In this document: positions 6,517 to 13,564 of the stretch, in pieces | How the letters are laid out: every line of letters starts with the position of its first letter | How positions within the stretch are numbered: position 1 is the first letter of the stretch | Origin: Bacteroidales bacterium | GTDB lineage: Bacteria; Bacteroidota; Bacteroidia; Bacteroidales; UBA10428 | Assembly: GCA_030626465.1 (NCBI GenBank) | Contig: DAOUOU010000019.1 | Coordinates: 1-19,626, forward strand | Direction of reading: 5' to 3' | DNA length: 19,626 bases | The notes under the pieces: model-generated | Database searches by the model: none | What the model saw: only the letters and a program-made list of their open reading frames with translations | Told to the model about the DNA's origin: nothing | Made by a program: the position numbers and the translations under genes

Positions 6517-7710
6517 ATGTCGGGAAGAACTATTGTAACAATGCCGGGTGATGGAATAGGACAAGTGGTGCTTTCGGAAGCTATCCGCGTTATGGGTGCA
6601 GCAGGCTTTAAAGCTGATTATGTAGAAGGCGATATTGGCTGGGAATTTTGGAAGAAAGAAGGCAATCCGCTTCCCGACAGGACCATAAAACTACTCGAAA
6701 AGCATAAGATTGGCTTATTTGGGGCTATAACTTCAAAACCGAAAGATGAGGCCGCAAATGAATTATCGCCTGAACTTCAGGGTAAAGGATTTATATATTC
6801 AAGCCCTATAGTAGGATTGCGTCAACATTTCAATCTTGATGTTTGCATCAGACCCTGTAAAACTTATAAAGGCAACCCCTTAAACTTTATTCGTCGGGGA
6901 AGAGGTGATGCGATTGAAGAACCGGAAGTTGATGTTGTTATTTTCAGGCAAAATACCGAGGGTTTATATAGTGGTGTAGAATGGAGTAATCCCGATAAGC
7001 AAATACATGCTGCCTTGATGACTCATCCAAAATTTGTAAAGAATTTTGGTAGAGTACCCGCAGAGGAACTTGCTGTTTCAACAAGAATTTTTACAAAAAA
7101 TGCCACTGAAAGAATTCTGTATACAGCTTTTGCCTATGCTAATCTATATGGCTATAAATCAGTTACGGTATGTGAAAAGCCCAATGTTATCCGCGAAACT
7201 TCAGGAATGATGTTCAGGATGGCTAAAGAGATCCGGAAAGATTTTTCGCAAATAGAACTTTGGAATACAAATATTGATGCCCAGATGATGTGGCTGACAA
7301 AAAATCCTGAAGATTATGGTGTTATAGTTGCCGGAAATATGTTTGGAGATATTGTGTCGGATGGATTTGCAGGACTTATTGGTGGTTTGGGTTTTGCCTG
7401 CAGTGCGAACATCGGAGAAGAGGTGGCCGTATTCGAACCCACTCACGGATCTGCTCCCAAATATGCCGGTTATATAGTCTCCATTGTGAATCCCATAGCC
7501 ATGATCGCATCTGCTTGCATGATGCTTGATTATATCGGTGAACATGATATATCAGCAAAGATCAGGAAAGGTGTTGCTGAAGTTATTTCAGATGGAAAGG
7601 TACGAACATACGATATGATGAAGATGCCGGGAAAGCCTGACGTAATTTATAAAGGTGCAGCTTCAACTCAACAAATGACGGATGCTATAATTCAAAAAAT
7701 AAATAGATAG
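6517..7710 (+). CDS. Isocitrate/isopropylmalate dehydrogenase family; candidate NADP-type homoisocitrate dehydrogenase
   Basis: This 397-residue beta-decarboxylating dehydrogenase has the family residues in order: GDGIG (11-15), LFGAITS, Arg102, Arg112, Arg144 and Tyr151 (FRQNTEGLY), Lys221, Asp254, Asp278 and Asp282 (GDIVSDGFAG), and EPTHGSAPKYAG. Compared by eye with E. coli isocitrate dehydrogenase, Arg102/Arg112/Arg144/Tyr151/Lys221/Asp278 fit R119/R129/R153/Y160/K230/D307. Lys315-Tyr316 fit K344-Y345, which specify NADP. The position of N115 (next to the substrate carboxylate) is Ile98 here, in YSSPIVGLRQ, so the pocket end differs from true isocitrate dehydrogenase. The early part (GWEFWKKEGN ... 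GLFGAITS) also resembles Thermus homoisocitrate dehydrogenase. An NADP enzyme in this operon could carboxylate 2-oxoadipate to homoisocitrate. Plain isocitrate dehydrogenase or another 2-hydroxyacid substrate cannot be excluded. It starts 21 nt after citF. Confidence 0.85.
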   Translation: MSGRTIVTMPGDGIGQVVLSEAIRVMGAAGFKADYVEGDIGWEFWKKEGNPLPDRTIKLLEKHKIGLFGAITSKPKDEAANELSPELQGKGFIYSSPIVGLRQHFNLDVCIRPCKTYKGNPLNFIRRGRGDAIEEPEVDVVIFRQNTEGLYSGVEWSNPDKQIHAALMTHPKFVKNFGRVPAEELAVSTRIFTKNATERILYTAFAYANLYGYKSVTVCEKPNVIRETSGMMFRMAKEIRKDFSQIELWNTNIDAQMMWLTKNPEDYGVIVAGNMFGDIVSDGFAGLIGGLGFACSANIGEEVAVFEPTHGSAPKYAGYIVSIVNPIAMIASACMMLDYIGEHDISAKIRKGVAEVISDGKVRTYDMMKMPGKPDVIYKGAASTQQMTDAIIQKINR

Positions 7711-7714
7711 AACC

Positions 7715-8260
7715 ATGGAAGATATACGATCGTTATGGCCCGAACTCGACTGGATAGAAGATGATGAGTTAAGAGAAAAAACAGCGAAGACATGGGAACT
7801 GGCACTTGAACGAAGTGTATTATCTGCTAAAGATTTACAGCGTATTCCCTTTACTCTTCTGTGTGGTCCCGATCTTAAAGTCAGTTTTATGGATCATAAG
7901 AGAGCAGTAGTTCATATTGCGCGGGAAAGTGGCCTGAAAATAAATGAGTTTTTTAAGGATGAACTACCTGTTAATATGGATGTGTTACTATCAGGAGCTA
8001 TTCTTTGCGATGTCGGAAAATTACTTGAATACGTGCTGGATGATGAGGGTAAAGCTATTCAGGGAACATATGGAAAATACCTGCGCCATCCTTTCTCCGG
8101 GGTTTCCATTGCTGAAGAATGTGGGATTCCGGCCGAGGTATGCCATATTATTGCTGCTCATGCAGGTGAAGGTGACATGGTGAAAAGGACTACAGAAGCT
8201 TATATAGTACATCATGCTGATTTTATGACGTTTTTGCCATTTAAAAGCAGATTAAAATAA
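7715..8260 (+). CDS. HD-domain protein with an altered HD motif, function unknown
   Basis: This 181-residue protein has the layout of an HD metal-dependent phosphohydrolase: His61 (DHKRAVVHIA), the core GAILCDVGKLLEY (94-106), His125 (RHPFSG), His149 (IIAAHAGEGD) and Asp169 (HHADF). In the core, the His of the 'HD' pair is Cys98 (codon TGC), with Asp99 kept; a His-to-Cys change needs two base changes, so it is unlikely to be a sequencing error. The protein might keep metal binding through Cys, or be a regulatory or structural version. It starts 4 nt after the dehydrogenase gene and the next gene begins right after its stop, so it is part of the operon. No step of the proposed pathway obviously needs it. 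Substrate unknown. Confidence 0.75.
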   Translation: MEDIRSLWPELDWIEDDELREKTAKTWELALERSVLSAKDLQRIPFTLLCGPDLKVSFMDHKRAVVHIARESGLKINEFFKDELPVNMDVLLSGAILCDVGKLLEYVLDDEGKAIQGTYGKYLRHPFSGVSIAEECGIPAEVCHIIAAHAGEGDMVKRTTEAYIVHHADFMTFLPFKSRLK

Positions 8261-10084
8261 ATGGCTATGGGCATGACAATCATTGAAAAGATACTTACTG
8301 CTCATTCCGAAAATGAGGTAGTTACTCCGGGAGAAATTATTGATGTGAAAATTGATGTGCGGCTGGCAAGAGATTTCGGAGGCGCTAATGTGGTGAAGAA
8401 TTTGAAAGATAACAAGCTTGTATTGGATGATAATGCAAAAACCTTCTTTACATTTGATTGTAATCCCACGGGTTCTGACCAGAAATATGCTGCCAATCAG
8501 CAAATTTGCAGGTTGTTTGCACGCGATTATAATATTCCTGTTTTCGATATTAACAGTGGTATTGGTACCCATCTGGCGATCGATAAAGGACTGGCTGTTC
8601 CAGGTTCAACAGTTGTTTCAACCGATTCGCACACGAATATTCTGGCAGCAATTGGTGCATTCGGACAAGGAATGGGCGATCGTGATATTGCTGCTGCATG
8701 GTCGAGAGGATCGGTATGGTTCAAGGTCCCCGAATCGGTGAAGATTACAGTTACCGGTAAAAGGTCTGAAGGTGTCCATGTAAAAGATATTATTCTGAAC
8801 CTGCTTAAAGAATTTGGTGCAAACACCCTGCTCGGTTATTCTATTGAGCTGGAGGGCGCAGCGATTGAAAAACTTTCCCTCGATGAACGTATCACCATTT
8901 CTTCTATGGCCACCGAAATGGGTGCTATAGCCCTGTTTATTACCCCTTCAGAAGAGATCCTTGCCTATTGTACAGAGCGATCAGGAAAAGCATGTGAGAA
9001 ACTAACTCCCGATGAAGATGCATCCTATACGAAAACCTACACCTTTGATTTGAAGCAATGTTTTCAGGCAATTGCCCTTCCCGGAAAACCGCATGATGTA
9101 GTGCCTGTTAAGAAAGTTCAGGGGACAAAGATAGATTCTGTTTTTATTGGAAGTTGTACCAACGGGCGTATTGAAGATATGAGAATAGCTGCTGAAATTC
9201 TTAAAGTAAATAAGATTGCTCCCGGTATTGTTCTTAAAATTGTTCCATCTACGGATGAAGTTTGGAATCAATGCCTGGAAGAAGGTTTGATTAAAATATT
9301 CAAAGACGCCGGAGCGCTTTTTGGCAATGCAGGTTGTGCCGGATGTGCATCGGGCCAGATTGGTCAAAACGGACCCGGAGAGAAGACAGTGAGCACTGGA
9401 AACAGAAACTTCGCAGGTAAACAGGGCATGGGTGATGTCTATCTTTCGTCTCCGTCAGTTGCTGCTGCTTCGGCTATTGCAGGACATATTACTACTTCCG
9501 ATTCCCTGCCTGAGGCCCCATCGTTATTTACGTCTTTGAAAGTTGCTGCAGAAACAAAAGCTGGTATTGGTGAAGATATCGACAGACCTTTTATAAATAC
9601 CGTTCTTGAAGGAAAGGTATGGATAATTGATGAGGATAATATTGACACCGATATGATCTATCACAATCAGCATCTTTCGGTTACCAGCCTTGAAGAAATG
9701 GGACAATATACCTTCGGGAACTTGCAGGATTGGGAAGATTATGCTGAAAAATCAGAACCGGGCGACATTATCATTACGGGTAAAAATTTTGGAGCAGGCA
9801 GTTCCAGACAACAGGCAGTAGATTGTTTTAAGGCATTAAAAAATCAGGCAATTCTTGCCCGATCATTTGGGTCAATTTATGAGAGAAATGCTATTAATGC
9901 AGGTTTCCCTGTTTTAATTTACGACAATCTCAGATTGCTTGAACTTCTCCAGAGAGACAGGGTCAGGCTTGATCTGGAAAGTGGATTGATCACAAATCTG
10001 AGAAATAATAAATCAACTGAAATTGGAAAGTTTTCACAAGTACAATCAGAGATTTATAAAAGAGGCGATTTATTGAAATTATAA
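8261..10084 (+). CDS. Aconitase/isopropylmalate isomerase family dehydratase, large+small fused (first copy)
   Basis: This 607-residue protein joins the catalytic [4Fe-4S] domains (about 1-425) and the swivel domain (about 445-600), which are separate LeuC/LeuD-type subunits in many bacteria. The cluster ligands are Cys299 (GSCTNGR), Cys359 and Cys362 (GCAGCASG). TDSHTN (121-126) and the swivel loop GAGSSR (511-516) supply active-site residues. The swivel substrate loop is DNIDTDMIYHNQHLS (459-473), unlike the aconitase or LeuD versions I know. The family moves a hydroxyl between carbons of citrate-like acids. In this operon, one half of homocitrate/homoaconitate/homoisocitrate interconversion is proposed. 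The start may be 8261 (directly after the stop of the HD gene) or ATG 8267 (MGMTIIEKIL), which fits the family slightly better. Confidence 0.88.
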   Translation: MAMGMTIIEKILTAHSENEVVTPGEIIDVKIDVRLARDFGGANVVKNLKDNKLVLDDNAKTFFTFDCNPTGSDQKYAANQQICRLFARDYNIPVFDINSGIGTHLAIDKGLAVPGSTVVSTDSHTNILAAIGAFGQGMGDRDIAAAWSRGSVWFKVPESVKITVTGKRSEGVHVKDIILNLLKEFGANTLLGYSIELEGAAIEKLSLDERITISSMATEMGAIALFITPSEEILAYCTERSGKACEKLTPDEDASYTKTYTFDLKQCFQAIALPGKPHDVVPVKKVQGTKIDSVFIGSCTNGRIEDMRIAAEILKVNKIAPGIVLKIVPSTDEVWNQCLEEGLIKIFKDAGALFGNAGCAGCASGQIGQNGPGEKTVSTGNRNFAGKQGMGDVYLSSPSVAAASAIAGHITTSDSLPEAPSLFTSLKVAAETKAGIGEDIDRPFINTVLEGKVWIIDEDNIDTDMIYHNQHLSVTSLEEMGQYTFGNLQDWEDYAEKSEPGDIIITGKNFGAGSSRQQAVDCFKALKNQAILARSFGSIYERNAINAGFPVLIYDNLRLLELLQRDRVRLDLESGLITNLRNNKSTEIGKFSQVQSEIYKRGDLLKL

Positions 10085-10107
10085 ATTCAATAAGTAAAAG
10101 ATAATCA

Positions 10108-11889
10108 ATGGCAGGTAAGACGTTTGTTGAAAAGATATTTGGAGCAGATGCGGGCACGATTGTATTTGCTCGTCCCGATATCATTCTGTCGCACGATAAC
10201 ACCTCAGGTATTAAGACGATTTTCAATAAGATGGGAGGAGTTAAATTATCTGATCCCGAACAACTGCTCGTTGTGCTCGATCACAATGCTCCTCCAACAA
10301 GCAGTAAACTGGCAAATGACTATCAACAGATACGAAATTTTACTGCAGATCAACATATTTCCCGTTTCCATGATGCTGGTGACGGTATTTGTCATCAGCT
10401 AATGTCCAACTATGCCCGGCCGGGAATGATCGTTGTTGGCAGTGATAGTCATACTTGTACTGCAGGTGCATTTAATGCCTTTGCAACTGGAATTGACCGG
10501 ACTGAAACAGCCGGCTTATGGAAAAATGGGGAAACCTGGTTCAGGGTACCGGAAACTATTAAGATTAGTCTCTCAGGAAAACTAAAGGATGGAGTATATG
10601 CAAAAGATATTGCCTTGTATATTATGGGTATGATTGGCTCAAGTGGAGCTGATTATATGTCAATTGAGTATCACGGCGAAGGTGTTAAAACACTCTCTGT
10701 CGAAGACCGTATGACCATTGCAAATCTTGCCTCGGAGATGGGAGCAAAAAATGCGGTTTTTCCTCAAGACCCTGTTTTAGATGAATATTTTACTCAGGTA
10801 TTTAACGGTGCATGGGCCGATGAAGACGCTAACTATAAAAAGGGTATTGAAATTAATCTAAGCGATCTGTTTCCTGTTGTAGCATGCCCTCATCATGTTG
10901 ATAATATTAAAAGTGTTGATGAGGTGACAGGACAAAAAATTGATCAGGCGTTGATAGGGACATGCACAAACGGTAGAATTGAAGATTTGAGGGTTGCAGC
11001 AACAATTCTCAAAGGGGAAAAAGTAAAACCGGGACTTCAGCTTTTAATTTCGCCGGCTTCAAAAGAAATATATCTGCAGGCTATGAAGGAAGGTCTTCTG
11101 GAGATATTTATAAACGCGGGAGCTAATATTCTCTCCCCTTCCTGTGGCCCCTGTTTGGGAACAGGACAGGGAATTCCTGCCGACGGATTTCATGTGATTT
11201 CTACCGCAAACAGGAATTTCCTGGGACGTATGGGTAATAAAAACGCATCGATCTACCTGGCATCTCCGGCTACAGTTGCGAAGTCAGCTATCAAAGGTGA
11301 AATTACTTCCCCCCGGAAAGGCATCGGGAATATAAAATATCCTTATAAAAAGAAACAGACCCGGATAGTAGAAATACCTTCACACGAAAACAGAAGAGAG
11401 GGCACTGTATGGGCATATCAGGATGTAGATAACCTGAATACCGATCAGATGTTTGCAGGAAACCTGACATACGAGATTAATAGTTCGGAACCTGAGAAAA
11501 TAGCACAGCATTTGTTCAAAGGATTTGACAACAATTTTACTGATAAAGTCAGGAAAGAGGATGTTATTATTTGTGGCGATAATTTTGGTTGTGGGAGTTC
11601 ACGTGAGCATCCATCGGTTGGACTTGTTTATGCCGGTATAAAAGCAATTGTTGTTAAGTCTGTATCACGAATATTCTTTCGGTCAGCACTGAACCAGGGC
11701 CTGCCTGTTATTGTTTTTCCCGAAGCTGTTGAGGCATATAAACCGGGAGATCCTGTAAAAATTGATCTGATCAACTGTAAGATAACTATAGGAAATAAAG
11801 AATTTGTAATCAATCCCCTACCTGAAAAATTAATGAAAATATTAGAGACAGGCGGATTGGTGAAATGGATAAAAAGTAATGAGTACTAA
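10108..11889 (+). CDS. Aconitase/isopropylmalate isomerase family dehydratase, large+small fused (second copy)
   Basis: This 593-residue protein has the same fused architecture as its upstream neighbour but is clearly a different lineage, not a recent duplicate. The cluster ligands are Cys286 (GTCTNGR), Cys346 and Cys349 (SCGPCLG). GSDSHTCTAG (111-120) is canonical, and the swivel loop is GCGSSREHP (494-502). The substrate loop reads DNLNTDQMFAGNLTY (441-455), different from the first copy. Having two enzymes fits a two-step isomerisation: in fungal lysine synthesis, homocitrate dehydration and homoaconitate hydration are done by different aconitase-family proteins. Which copy does which half cannot be told from sequence. 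The gene starts 23 nt after the first copy. One copy could alternatively act on citrate. Confidence 0.9.
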   Translation: MAGKTFVEKIFGADAGTIVFARPDIILSHDNTSGIKTIFNKMGGVKLSDPEQLLVVLDHNAPPTSSKLANDYQQIRNFTADQHISRFHDAGDGICHQLMSNYARPGMIVVGSDSHTCTAGAFNAFATGIDRTETAGLWKNGETWFRVPETIKISLSGKLKDGVYAKDIALYIMGMIGSSGADYMSIEYHGEGVKTLSVEDRMTIANLASEMGAKNAVFPQDPVLDEYFTQVFNGAWADEDANYKKGIEINLSDLFPVVACPHHVDNIKSVDEVTGQKIDQALIGTCTNGRIEDLRVAATILKGEKVKPGLQLLISPASKEIYLQAMKEGLLEIFINAGANILSPSCGPCLGTGQGIPADGFHVISTANRNFLGRMGNKNASIYLASPATVAKSAIKGEITSPRKGIGNIKYPYKKKQTRIVEIPSHENRREGTVWAYQDVDNLNTDQMFAGNLTYEINSSEPEKIAQHLFKGFDNNFTDKVRKEDVIICGDNFGCGSSREHPSVGLVYAGIKAIVVKSVSRIFFRSALNQGLPVIVFPEAVEAYKPGDPVKIDLINCKITIGNKEFVINPLPEKLMKILETGGLVKWIKSNEY

Positions 11890-11957
11890 ATACTAATACA
11901 TAATATGTTGTACTTATTAAGTGGTAAGTAATTATCTTAAACAAAAAATAGGTAAAA

Positions 11958-13505
11958 ATGGCAAAGGATTATGGCATTCATAAAGCATTAAATGAGCTTG
12001 GAATAAACGATGTTAATAACGGATTATGTACTGGTACAGTCTGGAAAGAAACATCGGGGGATATAAGAAAATCGTGCTCTCCGGTCGATGGAAATGAAAT
12101 AGCCGGTATTAGACAGGCTACCACAGAAGACTATCGTACCGTGATTGCCACAGCAAAGGATGCGTTTAAAAAATGGAGAAAGATCCCTGCACCTGTGCGG
12201 GGAGATGTGGTACGTCAGATCGGAAATGAATTGAGGAAATATAAAGAACCACTTGGTAAGCTGGTAGCCTGTGAAATGGGGAAAATCTATCAGGAAGGAT
12301 TAGGAGAGGTTCAGGAAATGATTGATATCTGTGATTTCGCTGTGGGACAATCGCGACAGCTCTGGGGTTTTACGATGCATTCGGAAAGACCGGAGCACAG
12401 GATGTATGATCAGTATCATCCGCTGGGAATTGTAGGTGTGGTTTCATCATTCAACTTCCCTGTAGCTGTTTGGGCCTGGAACGCTATGATTGCCCTGGTA
12501 TGCGGAGATGTTGTTGTATGGAAACCCTCTTCAAAGGTGCTTCTGTGTGCAATAGCCGTTCATAATATTGTGGCCGGTGTTCTCAGGAAAAACGATGTGC
12601 CGGAAGGAGTGCTGAATCTTGTGGCAACAAGCTCGAAATATCTTGGCGATGATATGTTTGCTGATAAAAATATTCCTCTTATATCATTTACCGGATCAAC
12701 ACGAATTGGTAAAAAGGTTGGAGAGCTGGTCGGAGCCAGACTGGGCAGAACTATTCTCGAGCTGGGAGGTAATAATGCAATACTTGTCACTCCCGATGCT
12801 GATCTTGAAATGGCTTTACGGGCAGTGGTTTTTGGAGCTGTCGGTACGTGCGGACAAAGATGCACCTCAACAAGAAGAATCATTATTCACAATTCCATTT
12901 ATGAAACATTTAAAGAAAAACTGGTTAGTGTTTATAAAAATATCAGGATCGGCAATTCTATGGATCCTTCTATCCTGGTAGGTCCACTTATTGACAAAGA
13001 GGCGTCGGATGTATTCATTGAAGCCATCGGAAAAGTTAAAAATGAGGGAGGTAAAATTATTTATGGCGGTTCAGTACTGGAAGGTGGAAAGTATGCATCC
13101 GGTTGCTATGTAGTGCCGTGCATAGCTGAAGTTGAGAATCACTTTGATATCGTTCAGGAAGAGACTTTTGCTCCGCTTCTATACCTGATAAAATACAATA
13201 CCATTGAGGAAGCTATTGAAATACACAATGATGTGCCTCAGGGACTATCTTCTGCTATGTTCTCTACAAATATTCTGGAAACTGAAAAGTTCTTATCGCA
13301 TGAAGGATCAGATTGCGGTATAGCCAATATCAATATCGGTACTTCCGGAGCTGAAATTGGAGGAGCATTTGGAGGCGAAAAAGATACCGGTGGCGGACGT
13401 GAATCCGGATCCGATGCATGGAAAGCATACATGCGACGACAAACAAATACCATTAACTTTAGTAAAGATCTTCCTTTGGCCCAGGGAATAGAATTTAATG
13501 TTTAA
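11958..13505 (+). CDS. Alpha-aminoadipic semialdehyde dehydrogenase (ALDH7/antiquitin family)
   Basis: This 515-residue aldehyde dehydrogenase has catalytic Cys302 (GQRCTS), general base Glu268 (LELGGNN), Asn166 (SFNFPVAVW) and the nucleotide loop FTGSTRIG (244-251). The hallmarks of the ALDH7 family are very clear: KETSGDIRKSCSPVDG-type start, SGAEIGGAFGGEKDTGGGRE (463-482), SGSDAWKAYMRRQT. ALDH7 enzymes oxidise 2-aminoadipate 6-semialdehyde to 2-aminoadipate with NAD, the committed step of lysine degradation by the saccharopine or lysine dehydrogenase routes. Length is normal. It is separated from the second aconitase by 68 nt, the largest gap inside the operon, where an internal promoter could lie, but I see no convincing one. 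This gene is the strongest anchor for a lysine-catabolic reading of the locus. Confidence 0.94.
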   Translation: MAKDYGIHKALNELGINDVNNGLCTGTVWKETSGDIRKSCSPVDGNEIAGIRQATTEDYRTVIATAKDAFKKWRKIPAPVRGDVVRQIGNELRKYKEPLGKLVACEMGKIYQEGLGEVQEMIDICDFAVGQSRQLWGFTMHSERPEHRMYDQYHPLGIVGVVSSFNFPVAVWAWNAMIALVCGDVVVWKPSSKVLLCAIAVHNIVAGVLRKNDVPEGVLNLVATSSKYLGDDMFADKNIPLISFTGSTRIGKKVGELVGARLGRTILELGGNNAILVTPDADLEMALRAVVFGAVGTCGQRCTSTRRIIIHNSIYETFKEKLVSVYKNIRIGNSMDPSILVGPLIDKEASDVFIEAIGKVKNEGGKIIYGGSVLEGGKYASGCYVVPCIAEVENHFDIVQEETFAPLLYLIKYNTIEEAIEIHNDVPQGLSSAMFSTNILETEKFLSHEGSDCGIANINIGTSGAEIGGAFGGEKDTGGGRESGSDAWKAYMRRQTNTINFSKDLPLAQGIEFNV

Positions 13506-13506
13506 T

Positions 13507-13519
13507 CCTCCCTGGGAGG
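13507..13519. other. Short palindrome between ALDH7 and saccharopine dehydrogenase genes
   Basis: CCTCC-CTG-GGAGG, a 5-bp GC-rich stem with a 3-nt loop, lies immediately after the ALDH7 stop codon. There is no T-run after it, so it is not a normal intrinsic terminator; it could act as a weak attenuating or mRNA-protecting hairpin. Confidence 0.3.
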
Positions 13520-13564
13520 TCTTACAGCGAAGAAAAATATGTATAACGAATCAAACACAATCAA

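Noticed and set aside
3741..11889. Reading the operon as plain citrate fermentation or a TCA segment
   Set aside because: Possible, but it does not explain a second aconitase, the altered dehydrogenase pocket, or the linked ALDH7 and saccharopine genes. Kept as the main alternative.
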